Positions 1 to 9,400 of a stretch of DNA of 64,000 nucleotides are shown piece by piece (position 1 is the stretch's first letter; every line of letters starts with the position of its first letter). Made by a program: the position numbers and the translations under genes. Source of the stretch: Clostridiales bacterium GWF2_38_85 (GTDB lineage: Bacteria; Bacillota; Clostridia; Oscillospirales; CAG-382); NCBI GenBank assembly GCA_001797275.1, contig MGOY01000025.1:31106-95105 (forward strand). Direction: 5' to 3'. Below the pieces are notes generated by a model. The model did not search any database, had not been told where the DNA came from, and saw only the letters and a list, made by a program, of their open reading frames with translations.

Positions 1-38
1 CTTTGTAGCTCTGCAGTATCTTTTATGTTATCTGCCAT
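1..38 (-). CDS. Start of the next gene, cut by the window edge
   Basis: An open frame reads MADNIKDTAELQ and runs off the left edge. It overlaps the last codons of the chain-length gene in another frame, and AGGAAAGGGAAG lies about 8 nt before its ATG. An in-frame ATG pair at 66-71 is an alternative start. In Firmicute capsule operons a BY-type tyrosine kinase (CpsD/CapB) usually follows a Wzz-like protein. That identity is inferred from context only, since 12 residues cannot show it. Confidence 0.4.
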   Translation of the reverse strand, partial: MADNIKDTAELQ

Positions 39-735
39 TTGCTGTGCTTCCCTTTCCTGATTTAACATCATTATAGAATAACGGTACTCCACCTAATACC
101 GGGAGGTGATATTTTGCAGTAATATCATCAGCACCTTTAATTCTGACATCAAATATTTCCTTAAGGAATACAAGTCCAAATGAGAATATTATTCCCAGAA
201 GTGCACCTATTATAGTATTGTTTCTGACATTCGGTGAAATAGGACGGTTAACTCTTTCCTGGATTGCTGTTTCAACGATTCCAACATTTGATTCTTTATC
301 AAACTCTGAGATACGCTGAGGTGCATTTGTTGTTATTGCGTTTGCTAATATATATAAATCTGACGGTTCCTTGCCTGTAATGGTTATTTCAAAAACCTCG
401 GTATTGTTTATGATCAAATAACTGATCATAGATTTCAACTGTGACGGTTTATACTTATCGGAAATAGAAGCATCAACATTATTTAATACTTGTTCACAAA
501 AAGCTTGGGTATCGAGAAAGTATATATAGGTCTGCGTTACTTTCCGTAATTGATCTATTGTAACAGTAGTATTTACCGGTGTATCGACATATAATATGAC
601 CTGTGCTTGATATGTTGGCGTTATGAAAAAGTTTGTTATTATAAATGCCAGTGCAGAAAACAGAACTGCAACGATCAATATAAATATTATATTTTTCTTT
701 AAAATTTCATAAAGCTTTTCGACAGTAATTTCCAT
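28..735 (-). CDS. Wzz/YveK-type polysaccharide chain-length determinant
   Basis: This 235-aa membrane protein has a transmembrane segment at about residues 17-38, an extracytoplasmic domain, and a second segment near the C-terminus preceded by the proline-containing NRPISPNVRNN. That is the Wzz/CpsC/YveK layout of proteins controlling polysaccharide chain length and partnering a tyrosine kinase. The start at MEITVEK is chosen because GCGAGG lies 7 nt upstream; an ATG 13 codons earlier has no ribosome site. Together with the CapD-type gene upstream it suggests a capsule or exopolysaccharide locus continuing beyond the left edge. Confidence 0.85.
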   Translation of the reverse strand: MEITVEKLYEILKKNIIFILIVAVLFSALAFIITNFFITPTYQAQVILYVDTPVNTTVTIDQLRKVTQTYIYFLDTQAFCEQVLNNVDASISDKYKPSQLKSMISYLIINNTEVFEITITGKEPSDLYILANAITTNAPQRISEFDKESNVGIVETAIQERVNRPISPNVRNNTIIGALLGIIFSFGLVFLKEIFDVRIKGADDITAKYHLPVLGGVPLFYNDVKSGKGSTANGR

Positions 736-809
736 TTCATAACCTCGCTTTTTAAAATCAATTAAGTTTAGCACATCTTACTGATTATGTCAATACAAAA
801 TAATCAAAC

Positions 810-915
810 TATATTAAACAAACAAATGAATTACATCAGCCATTCGTTGAAAATTCTTTGATTTTTGAGTTTTTATCGAATGATCAAGTCAATATTCATT
901 TGTTTGTTTAATATA
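810..915. repeat. TIR hairpin element, copy 1 (106 bp)
   Basis: The ends are a perfect 22-bp inverted repeat (810-831 against 894-915; core TTAAACAAACAAATGAAT). An inner inverted repeat, CATTCG at 841-846 with CGAATG at 877-882, extends by imperfect pairing. The right arm overlaps the end of the dehydratase gene and supplies its last codons and TAA stop. It is related to the elements at 52799-52903 and 61376-61480 by its terminal sequence. A TA duplication at the ends is possible but not provable here. Function unknown. Confidence 0.8.
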
Positions 916-2827
916 GCACCTCAGCTATAACTTTTTCTGAAGCTTCCGAATTTGTGAGCTTTGATTTACCATTATTATGATTAAAGGTATCAACGGCTTT
1001 TTCAAGAACTGCAACAACATTATCGCTATTGTTTGATTCAGCCATACCAATCAGCTCGTTGAATTGAAGTAAAAACCTATCAGTATTAATTATTTCCTGA
1101 CATTCAACAAAAATTTTGCCGTTACAGGTTTTTTCAAGCTTTTTGTTTGATATCAACAATTCTTCATACAACTTTTCACCCGGTCTGAGCCCAATAAATT
1201 TAATATCAATATCCTTATATGGCTCAAGTCCGTTCAAGTGTATCAGGTTATATGCAAGGTCGACTATCTTTACCGGTTCACCCATGTCAAGTACATATAT
1301 TTCACCACCGTCTGCTATTGCTGCAGCTTCCAGAACGAGTGACACAGCTTCGGGTATTGTCATAAAATATCTTATTATATCGGGATGTGTTATTGTTACA
1401 GGCCCGTTATTTTCGATCTGCTTTGTAAACAGCGGTATAACCGAGCCGTTTGAACCGAGTACATTCCCAAACCTGACTGCTGCATATTTGGTATACTCTG
1501 AAACCTGAGTAAAGTATTGAAGAATTATCTCACAGAATCTTTTTGTCGCACCCATAACATTGGTCGGATTAACTGCTTTATCACTCGAAATCAAAACAAA
1601 TTTTTCACATCTGTATTTATTCGCAAGATATGCGGTGTTATATGTCCCAATAATATTATTTTTAACCGCTTCTTCCGGATCGGTTTCCATCAGTGGGACA
1701 TGCTTATGAGCTGCTGCATGGAAAACAACATCGGGTTTATACTGGATAAATATCGAATCAAGTTTCTTGACATCTCTGACCGAAGCAATACGAACAACTA
1801 AAGTCTCAATGTTACCATATTTCCTGATTAATTCCTGCTGAATATCATAAGCATTGTTTTCATATATATCAACAATAATCAGCTTTTTCGGATTGAATAT
1901 CATAATTTGACGACACAGCTCGCTTCCGATAGAACCACCCCCACCTGTTACCAGACAAACCTTATCACTGATAAAACTCTTGCAGCATTCGCATTCAATT
2001 TTTGTAACTTCTCTACCGAGTAGATCTTCGATTCTTATATTTCTGATCTGCTGAGTTACTGGACGATCATCAAGTAGTTTTTGGACGTTCGGGATTATTT
2101 TTACCTTACAGCCAGAGTGTGAAGCCAACTGCATAATTTCTTGGATTCTGTCCTTTGTTGCCGAAGGCATTGCAATAATTATTGTCTTTGCATTCAACTT
2201 TTCGCATATTTCCTTTATATTTGCAATAGGACCATAAACATTGATTCCCCTGATTTTTCTCGATATTTTATTAATATCGTCATCAACGACACCGACAATC
2301 CTGTATTCGCTTTTTGGAGAAATCAGCTCCTGCAGTATGATATTACATGCCTGCCCGGCACCGATAATGACTGTGGGAGTAACCTCGTATGCTTTATCCA
2401 TACTCAGATGAAGATTAATAGCATCAAAAATTATGCGATATGCCATTCTTATGCCGACAGCATATACAATATAAAAGAAAAACATCATAAAATAGAAAGG
2501 CTGATACCTAAATAAATTAACAAAGGTGTTAATAATGTTAATAACTAAAAGTCCAATTGTTATTGATATCATCATTGGCAGATAATCGACTATCCGCGCA
2601 TATCTCCATATACTACGGTATATTCCGAATATAAGCATGATCAACGGAATTATAACTATTACCTCAAGTAGAACCCAGTTGAATTCGTTATGCGAAAAAT
2701 TTTTCATTGAAGTTCTCAAAAAATATGCTACGATATATGCACATATTGCAGCAGCCGCTGCGTCTAATAAAAACAATATAGCTTTTCTTAGCCTGAAAAG
2801 CCCAAGTGTTTTTGTTATTTCCTTCAT
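908..2827 (-). CDS. Membrane-anchored nucleotide-sugar dehydratase/epimerase, CapD/PglF type
   Basis: This 639-aa protein has four hydrophobic segments in residues 16-131, a Rossmann-like domain from about 150 (VIIGAGQ), and a second long-SDR domain with TGGGGSIGS at 294-302. The active-site stretch SSDKAVNPTNVMGATK is at 414-429, with Met in place of the usual SDR tyrosine, as is normal for the UDP-GlcNAc 4,6-dehydratase group (CapD, WbpM, PglF). It probably makes a modified sugar nucleotide for surface glycans at the inner face of the membrane. The stop codon lies inside a repeat element. Exact product unknown. Confidence 0.88.
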   Translation of the reverse strand: MKEITKTLGLFRLRKAILFLLDAAAAAICAYIVAYFLRTSMKNFSHNEFNWVLLEVIVIIPLIMLIFGIYRSIWRYARIVDYLPMMISITIGLLVINIINTFVNLFRYQPFYFMMFFFYIVYAVGIRMAYRIIFDAINLHLSMDKAYEVTPTVIIGAGQACNIILQELISPKSEYRIVGVVDDDINKISRKIRGINVYGPIANIKEICEKLNAKTIIIAMPSATKDRIQEIMQLASHSGCKVKIIPNVQKLLDDRPVTQQIRNIRIEDLLGREVTKIECECCKSFISDKVCLVTGGGGSIGSELCRQIMIFNPKKLIIVDIYENNAYDIQQELIRKYGNIETLVVRIASVRDVKKLDSIFIQYKPDVVFHAAAHKHVPLMETDPEEAVKNNIIGTYNTAYLANKYRCEKFVLISSDKAVNPTNVMGATKRFCEIILQYFTQVSEYTKYAAVRFGNVLGSNGSVIPLFTKQIENNGPVTITHPDIIRYFMTIPEAVSLVLEAAAIADGGEIYVLDMGEPVKIVDLAYNLIHLNGLEPYKDIDIKFIGLRPGEKLYEELLISNKKLEKTCNGKIFVECQEIINTDRFLLQFNELIGMAESNNSDNVVAVLEKAVDTFNHNNGKSKLTNSEASEKVIAEVLY

Positions 2828-2884
2828 GCCCGAACCCCCACTGTGTGTTTGTGAAATTTTTATATCCGTTAATGACCATTGTTA

Positions 2885-3925
2885 TTATTTAGATATGTAA
2901 ACAACCTTTTTCTCTTCGGCAGATCTATATATTGCAAGAATAATATCGACACATTTTCTGCCTTCGGCACAGTCAATCATCGGTTTTCTGTCTTCTTTTA
3001 TTGCGTTAACCATATCTTCAATCTGCAGCATATGTCCATCGGGTGAAATTGCTGTTGGAGTATGTGCGGCAGAAAATCTGATAGGAGTTATAACCAAATC
3101 CTCTTCGTTGGCACTGGTTTCTATATCCCATCTGACAATCAAATTTTCTTCAAGCGATATTGTGCCTTTGTCACCGTGTATGTTCAAAAGTCTCGGATAT
3201 CCGGGATAAACCGAAGTTGTTGCTTCAATAACTCCTGTTGCGCCGCTTTCAAACTCAAGGACACATACAAGTGTATCTTCAACCTCGATATTGCGGGCAA
3301 GTGTTTTTGAATAAGCAAATACCGATTTTACATCACCTGCCATGTACATAAGCAGATCAACACCGTGAATACCCTGGTTCATCAAGGCGCCACCGCCATC
3401 TATTGCCTTGGTTCCGCGCCATTTAGAGCTGTCATAATACTGTTGTGTACGGCTGTATTTCATGTAAACATCTGCGCAAACAATTCTGCCCAGTATGCCT
3501 TCATTTATTGCAGTCTTGACTTTTCTGATTGAACGATAAAAGCGGGATTGAAGAATACAGGCTGCTTTAATATTTTTCTCCTCACATGCCTGTTCGACAG
3601 CATCTAATTGTTCCTTTGTAATCCCGAGAGGTTTTTCAATAACAAGGTGCTTGCCTGCTTTTGCTGCAGCAATTGCAGCTTCGGCATGAAGACCACTGGG
3701 TGTACAGATACATACAACATTAACCTCAGGGCATTTTAATACCTCATCGAAATCCTTAAATGCGTAAGTTTCATGTTCATCGGCAAATGCCTTTGCTCTC
3801 TCATATTTATTATCAGCAACACCGACAAGTGTTGCGCTGTCTGAAAGCTCGAATATTGCTGCTGAATGGTAATTTGCAACGACACCGCAGCCTAAAATCG
3901 CAAAACCTATCTTTTTATCCTTCAT
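2885..3925 (-). CDS. Gfo/Idh/MocA-family oxidoreductase
   Basis: This 346-aa protein begins with a Rossmann fold (AILGCGVVA near residue 9) and carries the EKP motif (VIEKPLG near residue 97) that places the family's catalytic lysine. The C-terminal part matches the usual substrate-binding domain. Substrate is probably a sugar or sugar nucleotide, given the polysaccharide genes downstream. The start at MKDKK fits AAAGGA 12 nt upstream, at the end of the intercistronic repeat. An in-frame ATG five codons earlier overlaps that ribosome site and is less likely. Confidence 0.85.
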   Translation of the reverse strand: MKDKKIGFAILGCGVVANYHSAAIFELSDSATLVGVADNKYERAKAFADEHETYAFKDFDEVLKCPEVNVVCICTPSGLHAEAAIAAAKAGKHLVIEKPLGITKEQLDAVEQACEEKNIKAACILQSRFYRSIRKVKTAINEGILGRIVCADVYMKYSRTQQYYDSSKWRGTKAIDGGGALMNQGIHGVDLLMYMAGDVKSVFAYSKTLARNIEVEDTLVCVLEFESGATGVIEATTSVYPGYPRLLNIHGDKGTISLEENLIVRWDIETSANEEDLVITPIRFSAAHTPTAISPDGHMLQIEDMVNAIKEDRKPMIDCAEGRKCVDIILAIYRSAEEKKVVYISK

Positions 3926-4077
3926 ATTTATAACCATTCCTTTCGTCATTGCGCGGAGTTCTGAGCTGGTTTTGCGAAGCAAAATTTACGTCATACTGTC
4001 CACCGCATAACTTGTAATGCGGGCGTAAAAGGCACAAAACTCTTTGTCTGAAAGTTTACTTTCAAATTTAACCTACC
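3926..4077 (-). repeat. Intercistronic hairpin element, copy 1
   Basis: It fills the whole gap between the U32 gene stop and the oxidoreductase start. In gene sense it has a TGAAAGTAAACTTTCA hairpin (4047-4065), GAGTTTTGTGCC, a variable stretch, the hairpin TTTTGCTTCGCAAAA (3970-3984), GAACTCCGC, then AAAGGAATGGTTATAAAT and the ATG. Twenty-two bases at 3968-3989 are identical to 41072-41093 in the pheS-pheT gap. Confidence 0.75.
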
Positions 4078-5307
4078 TTACTGTCCTCTTATTATATCTC
4101 CAACTTTTGCACTTTCAATTTTTGTGTAAAACATCATTTGAGGATGTGGAGTGTTTTCAATCGGGTTCATTTCGTTATCATAGAGTTCGTTTATCTTTAT
4201 TTCTCTTGCTGTTTTTGAGGGTGAAAGCAGGCATACTGTGTCACCCAAACAAAGCTTATTCCGCTGAAAGCAAAGTGCCATTCCGGTTTTGGGATTATAT
4301 TCCTCAATTGTTGAGAGGAATGCTTTTTCCTTTATATATTCATTTACAGTGCAAATTTGTGCTTTATCGAGCGGTGAGGTGTAGAAATACCCGGTGTCGT
4401 ATTCTCTATGGCTGACACTTGCAATTTCTTTAAAATATGCTGTGTTCACCGGAGCATCGGGGTTGTTCACGTAATCGGTCAATGCCATTCTGTAGGCATT
4501 TGTTACCGCTGCAGTATAATATGCGCTCTTTACCCTGCCCTCGATCTTAAGTGAATTTACACCTGATTTAACAAGAACACCAATATGTTCAATCATACAT
4601 AAATCCCTTGACGACAGTATATGCGTACCTTCGTCATTTTGTTCAATCGGAATCGGAAATTCAGACCTTTTTTCTTCAACAAGTTGATATTTCCAACGGC
4701 AGGGTTGAGTACATTGACCGTTGTTTGCATTTCTTCCTGTAAAGTAATTGGACAGCAAGCATCTACCTGAGTATGATACACACATTGCACCGTGTACAAA
4801 AACCTCAAGCTCAAGACTTTCGGGCGTGTTCTTTCTTATATATGTTATTTCCTCAAGCGAAAGCTCTCTCGCCAGGACTATTCTTTTGATTCCGTATTTA
4901 TGCCAGAACAGACAAGTTTCGGTGTTTATTGTACTTGCCTGGGTTGACAGGTGCAGAACTGCATCGGGATTTATGTTTTTCAACAGCTCCATAACCCCAA
5001 TATCCGCAACTATATATGCATCAACCGCAAGTTCTTTCAACTGTGTTATCAACTCACGCAGCTCGCCAAATTCTCTGTCCCGTGGCATTACATTCAGTGT
5101 AACATACAGCTTTGCTCCGCTGGTGTGGGCATATTCAATTCCCTCTCTCAGTTCTTCGGTAGTAAAGTTGTCTGCAGCAGCACGCATACCGAAGCGTTTT
5201 AACCCGACATACACCGCATTGCAACCATAGTTGACAGCATATCTGAGCTTTTCAAGATTCCCGGCGGGAGATAATAATTCAGGTAATACTATTTTACTGT
5301 TGCCCAT
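4078..5307 (-). CDS. U32-family peptidase-like protein (TrhP/YrrO type)
   Basis: This 409-aa protein opens with PELLSPAGNLEKL and contains EVFVHGAMCVSYSGRCLLSN, the U32 family signature, with further cysteines in GQCTQPC. Family members of this type (TrhP in E. coli, YrrN/YrrO in Bacillus) act in prephenate-dependent 5-hydroxyuridine formation in tRNA, and the cysteines are thought to hold an Fe-S cluster. The start MGNSKIV directly follows the mltG stop and fits the family N-terminus; an ATG 12 codons upstream would overlap mltG. The mltG-U32 order resembles the Bacillus yrrL-yrrO region. Confidence 0.85.
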   Translation of the reverse strand: MGNSKIVLPELLSPAGNLEKLRYAVNYGCNAVYVGLKRFGMRAAADNFTTEELREGIEYAHTSGAKLYVTLNVMPRDREFGELRELITQLKELAVDAYIVADIGVMELLKNINPDAVLHLSTQASTINTETCLFWHKYGIKRIVLARELSLEEITYIRKNTPESLELEVFVHGAMCVSYSGRCLLSNYFTGRNANNGQCTQPCRWKYQLVEEKRSEFPIPIEQNDEGTHILSSRDLCMIEHIGVLVKSGVNSLKIEGRVKSAYYTAAVTNAYRMALTDYVNNPDAPVNTAYFKEIASVSHREYDTGYFYTSPLDKAQICTVNEYIKEKAFLSTIEEYNPKTGMALCFQRNKLCLGDTVCLLSPSKTAREIKINELYDNEMNPIENTPHPQMMFYTKIESAKVGDIIRGQ

Positions 5308-5308
5308 C

Positions 5309-6814
5309 TTAATCTGTTGTGCTTTCTGTCTGGTGTATGGCATCGTACTCTGCGTTGTCCTTTTCGACCTGCTTTTTATTTACATCATGTCCGGCATCGG
5401 TCATAGCATAATAAGTCTTGCCATATTTGTTTGATACGAAGAAATATGCTGTAAAGGATTTTCCGTTCGCATCAAGCGGATCATCCGGCCAGAGTGCTGC
5501 CGTTATCGCGTCAATACCCGGATTACAGATTGCTCCGGGCGGCAGACCTTTATAAACATATGTGTTATAGGGATTATTAAGGTCCTTATCAGCCTGTGAT
5601 AAATCTTCTTTGTGTTCGGGCAGTACATACTGTATTGTTGCATCTGATTGAAGAAACTTCTTATCCTCTGCCCAATTGTTAAGTCTGTTATGGAAGACCG
5701 AAGACACGCATTCAAGGTCGATCGCAAACTTCGATTCTGCTTCAACCATTGACGCAAGTGTAATGACTTCATCAAGTGTCATTCCAAGCTCATCGCATCT
5801 GTCATAAAAAGAAATGTCAAATTTGTCTTCGAAGGCATTGAGCATTTTATTTATAACATCAACTTCATCATCATCCTGATAGAAGAAATAGGTGTCAGGG
5901 AACAAATAACCCTCGAGTCTGTATATACGGTCCTCAGAAAGATCAAGCGTATTTAATTTTACCATAAACTCATGCTTGAAGGGATGGTTGTTTATTACAT
6001 TGATGTAATCTTCTCTCTGCCCAACGCCGTTTGAAGTCAGAAGGTCAATAATCTGGTCAACAGTGAAGCCTTCGGGGATTGTGATTTTAACAACCTCTCT
6101 CGCAACTTCAACAACAGTAAATTTTGTTACAATTTCATCGTAATTTGAATTGCAGGATATTGTATACTCACCCGGAATATATGAATCGACATCTGAACGA
6201 TATTTTGCATACAGCTTGAAAACCCAATCAAACTCGATGACACCCTTTTCCTCGAGTAGTTCGGCGACCTGAGCGGTTGTCATGTTCTCGGTTATGGTTA
6301 TATTTACTTCGGTTTCGGGTTTAACAAAAGCGAATACTTCGTTACCGATTTTAATTACATTATATGAAACATATGCAGCAACACCGATAACAAAAATAAG
6401 GTACATTATTGTTTTGAAAACACCGGAAAAAATCCCGAATAAGCCGAGATTTTCTTTATCTTTTTTTCTTTTTTTCTTTTTTCTGGGAAGACTTTCAAGT
6501 TCGACTTCGTCCTCAACAGCTTCTTTTTCCTCTTCTTCGCTCTCGTCTTCATTTTGTACAGGAGCAAAATGCATTGTCATATCGTTTTTACCCTGCCTGA
6601 CAGCGGTAGCATCAATTATCTCTGTGAAGTGTGCTGTTGCAGAGTCGTTGATTTTTATTGTTTGTTGGGTTGATTCAATGGAATCGGGCTCTGTTTTTTC
6701 TTTAACTGCTGTTTTCTGTTCTGGCAATTTGTATTTATCCAATATCTCAAGAATTTCGTCTATATTTTCACCAATTTCATTTTCTGAATTATTATTCTTT
6801 GGATTATCGCTCAT
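5309..6814 (-). CDS. mltG: MltG endolytic murein transglycosylase
   Basis: This 501-aa protein has an unusually long acidic cytoplasmic N-terminus (about 130 residues, ending in a lysine/arginine run), a transmembrane helix at about 134-152, and an extracytoplasmic YceG domain. EGYLFPDTY is at 301-309. ASMVEAES at 354-361 contains the predicted catalytic Glu358. MltG cuts nascent glycan strands and sets their length. AAAGGAG lies 7 nt before the ATG. Confidence 0.93.
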   Translation of the reverse strand: MSDNPKNNNSENEIGENIDEILEILDKYKLPEQKTAVKEKTEPDSIESTQQTIKINDSATAHFTEIIDATAVRQGKNDMTMHFAPVQNEDESEEEEKEAVEDEVELESLPRKKKKRKKDKENLGLFGIFSGVFKTIMYLIFVIGVAAYVSYNVIKIGNEVFAFVKPETEVNITITENMTTAQVAELLEEKGVIEFDWVFKLYAKYRSDVDSYIPGEYTISCNSNYDEIVTKFTVVEVAREVVKITIPEGFTVDQIIDLLTSNGVGQREDYINVINNHPFKHEFMVKLNTLDLSEDRIYRLEGYLFPDTYFFYQDDDEVDVINKMLNAFEDKFDISFYDRCDELGMTLDEVITLASMVEAESKFAIDLECVSSVFHNRLNNWAEDKKFLQSDATIQYVLPEHKEDLSQADKDLNNPYNTYVYKGLPPGAICNPGIDAITAALWPDDPLDANGKSFTAYFFVSNKYGKTYYAMTDAGHDVNKKQVEKDNAEYDAIHQTESTTD

Positions 6815-6901
6815 GAAATGGCTCCTTTCAATAATAAAATAAAATTAAAAACATTTATTTTTATAGGGAGATTTATGTTTATAGTTATATTTAATAATAA
6901 A

Positions 6902-7810
6902 TCAGCTTAATCCGGTAATTACAATGAATATACCTAAAAGCACAAGAAATGCCGGCGAAAAAAACACCTTAATAATATTGCTTTTACTGCTTGGCGGCAA
7001 ATCACCGGTCGGAGGTTTTTCTGCATAAACACAGTAAATACTCTCGGTACGTGCAAGAACAATAAGCAGACTGACAGAAAACAGTACGACAAGCACAAAT
7101 GCAACAAAGAAGGTTCCCGATTCCTGCATCATAAGCTTAAGAAATGATCCGTCTACATATAAATTCAATGCATTATTTATCAAGTGTAAAATTATCGGTG
7201 TGAAAATGGATCGTGTAACAACCGCTGAAAATCCGAATATTATTCCCGCAAAGAAATAGACGAAAAAGTTTTCGTATGAAAAATGCACCATCGCAAAACA
7301 CAGTGCTGAAATTACAATCGCATTTACGCTGCCATAACCCCTGTATTCGCTTAGAATAACACCTCTGAAAAAAAGCTCCTCACAAATCGCAGGAATCAGC
7401 GCGAAGGTTAAAAATATATACAGCCCATTATTTTCGCCTTCAGGTAAAGCGAATTGCGATAACATCCCCGAATCACCGGCAAGACTGCCATCGGTTATAT
7501 AATACATAAAAAACTTAATCAGCATATTTCCGGTGATAAACATCAATATAACAAAGAAAACGAAAATCAAATGCGACGGATGAATAACTTTTATAAACAT
7601 GGGGGTCGTTAGTTTTCTGCCAATACTGTAATAATACAAAATACAGGGCAGAATAAATACTATTATTTGAATAACTATTATAACGAGAAAAATATTATTA
7701 CCCTGCTGCACTGCTTGTGGAAGTATTATTTCGGTTATACCCAGAAGCAGCAATACCGCTGCAACAAGAAGCGGTGCTGTAACGGGAACACGGTTATCGT
7801 TTAGCTTCAT
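6902..7810 (-). CDS. CPBP-family intramembrane metalloprotease
   Basis: This 302-aa, strongly hydrophobic protein has about eight membrane segments. The CPBP (CAAX protease and bacteriocin-processing) motifs are present: EELFFR at 144-149, FAMVH with His176, and a later HLINN. Family members cleave or process membrane-associated substrates, including bacteriocin-immunity homologues; the substrate here is unknown. The start MKLNDN is set by AAAGGA 12 nt upstream, in the same AAAGGAATGGTTATAATT leader used by several genes in the window. Confidence 0.87.
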   Translation of the reverse strand: MKLNDNRVPVTAPLLVAAVLLLLGITEIILPQAVQQGNNIFLVIIVIQIIVFILPCILYYYSIGRKLTTPMFIKVIHPSHLIFVFFVILMFITGNMLIKFFMYYITDGSLAGDSGMLSQFALPEGENNGLYIFLTFALIPAICEELFFRGVILSEYRGYGSVNAIVISALCFAMVHFSYENFFVYFFAGIIFGFSAVVTRSIFTPIILHLINNALNLYVDGSFLKLMMQESGTFFVAFVLVVLFSVSLLIVLARTESIYCVYAEKPPTGDLPPSSKSNIIKVFFSPAFLVLLGIFIVITGLS

Positions 7811-7879
7811 AATTATAACCATTCCTTTTATAGTGAGTGAGAGTTATGCTGTTCTTCCGGGCAGAATATTAACAACTTA
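7811..7879 (-). repeat. Partial intercistronic element before the CPBP gene
   Basis: The gap after the DJ-1 gene ends in CATAACTCTCACTCACTAT followed by AAAGGAATGGTTATAATT and the ATG. This matches the 3' half of the larger intercistronic elements (compare CACAATTCCCACTCACTA near 49490). The 5' hairpin is missing, so this may be a deleted copy or only the shared leader. Confidence 0.45.
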
Positions 7880-8431
7880 TCAGTTTGATTTATAATACAT
7901 TCCCTTTCTTAGCTTTTCTGCTTCATCATTGCCGAACAGCACTCTAATAAGCTCAAATCCGAACTCAAAGGAGGCACCTACTGCTTTTGCAGTAATAAAT
8001 ATATCATCATGCTCAACCGAATTTCCGGTTATTATACTGCCATCAAGAAATTTTTCATAAGATGGGAAGCAGACTGCTCTTCTGCCGGTTAACAATCCCA
8101 TAGAGCCGAGTATTGATGGTGCTGCACAGATTGCTCCGATGTATTTACCGTTTGCAACGCATTGATTGATTGATTGTCTGACAAAGTCGGACGATGCGAG
8201 TGCAGCCGTTCCCTTTCCTCCACCCGGCAGAACCAGGGCTTCGAGTTCGGAAAGATCCATTTTGTCCTTCATAATGTCTGCATTTACAGATACTCCATGT
8301 GATCCGGTTACAACAAGCGATTCGCCTATTGCGGTCAGGTAAACCTTAATCCCGGCTCTGATCAGAATATCCGCCGGAACTAATGCTTCGGCTTCTTCAA
8401 AACCATCCGCCAATAATATGTAAACAGCCAC
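7880..8431 (-). CDS. DJ-1/PfpI-family protein
   Basis: This 183-aa single-domain protein has the nucleophile elbow GAICAAPSILG with Cys102, an acidic residue in GFEEAE near residue 12, and LPGGGKG near 69. That is the DJ-1/YajL/ThiJ pattern. Proposed roles in the family include glyoxalase III-type or stress-protective activity; nothing here fixes the reaction. A sigma-A-type promoter lies just upstream, so it probably starts the DJ-1-CPBP transcript. Confidence 0.88.
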   Translation of the reverse strand: MAVYILLADGFEEAEALVPADILIRAGIKVYLTAIGESLVVTGSHGVSVNADIMKDKMDLSELEALVLPGGGKGTAALASSDFVRQSINQCVANGKYIGAICAAPSILGSMGLLTGRRAVCFPSYEKFLDGSIITGNSVEHDDIFITAKAVGASFEFGFELIRVLFGNDEAEKLRKGMYYKSN

Positions 8432-8496
8432 TTGAATACCTCCTAATTATATTTTTGCAATCGATTTGTTAAATTTAAAACATAAACCAACACATT

Positions 8497-8525
8497 ATAT
8501 TATCACAATAACTCTAATATTTCAA
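8497..8525 (-). promoter_or_regulatory. Sigma-A-type promoter for the DJ-1 gene
   Basis: TTGAAA (8520-8525) and TAATAT (8497-8502) are separated by 17 bp, about 65 nt before the DJ-1 start codon. Confidence 0.6.
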
Positions 8526-8550
8526 GCAATATTTGTATTATGTTATTTAT

Positions 8551-9399
8551 TTACATCTCATTGTATAAAACATTAACATATAACCCGGTAATGTTCAAAA
8601 AAGATTTTAATTTTTTTTCAACAGCAATAATTTTATTTGCATTCGATATAAAATCGTCTTTAACATTGATTGGTAAAGTAATATCTGCTTTCCCGAAAGG
8701 CGAAAAGCTTTTCACCGCATCGGTTATCGAAGCTGATGTTTCCGTATCTGTTATAATATCAGCAACAACAGCCTTTTTATCCTCAAGTCTATACAATGCT
8801 GTAAAGTTGCTGCCAACCACTGCTTTTCCGCCATACAGTAAAAATGACTTTATCGTCGATTCGGCAAGGCTATGATTCTTCTTTATATAGCATCTTCCGT
8901 TTTTTGTGTACAACTCATCGGTTTTTGCGATGTATTCCGAAATATCGTCGTTGAACCCAAGCCGTATTATTTCTTTTGGCTCAGGTTGAAATATAATTTC
9001 AACTTTTTTTATTGGGATATCTTCATCCATTCCAACATCACGATATAACGAAAAAAGCGATTTCGTTGCAGGAATACAGAAAACAAAATCATATCCCTGC
9101 GATATACTCAATAAATATTCAAAGCAACGATGAAACAACCCTTGTTTGCGATGCTGCGGAGATGTTGCAACTCCTGCCATATAAAGAGCGTTGCCATCAC
9201 CGTCTGATGTTACAGCGGTACATTTGAATGCTGTCAGCATTGAACACAGCGTATCACCTTTGTATGCGCCGATTACTATTTTTTCATCAGGCTCAAAGAA
9301 CAGTTCAGCTTCTCTGCTGTCACTGTCAAAGCAAACAGCGAACAAGGCTATTGCTTTATGTATATCGGTTTTGGGAACGGTCTTTATAATATAGTTCAT
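8551..9399 (-). CDS. GNAT-family N-acetyltransferase
   Basis: This 282-aa protein has the acetyl-CoA-binding region of a GNAT fold: LYMAGVATSPQHRKQGLFHR at about 91-110, where the V-x-x-x-x-R-x-x-G/A pattern is clear. The C-terminal half is long and may bind a substrate, as in the two-domain Eis-like proteins. It starts one base after the stop of the upstream DUF2156 gene with a weak ribosome site, so translation is probably coupled. Substrate unknown. Confidence 0.75.
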   Translation of the reverse strand: MNYIIKTVPKTDIHKAIALFAVCFDSDSREAELFFEPDEKIVIGAYKGDTLCSMLTAFKCTAVTSDGDGNALYMAGVATSPQHRKQGLFHRCFEYLLSISQGYDFVFCIPATKSLFSLYRDVGMDEDIPIKKVEIIFQPEPKEIIRLGFNDDISEYIAKTDELYTKNGRCYIKKNHSLAESTIKSFLLYGGKAVVGSNFTALYRLEDKKAVVADIITDTETSASITDAVKSFSPFGKADITLPINVKDDFISNANKIIAVEKKLKSFLNITGLYVNVLYNEM

Positions 9400-9400
9400 A

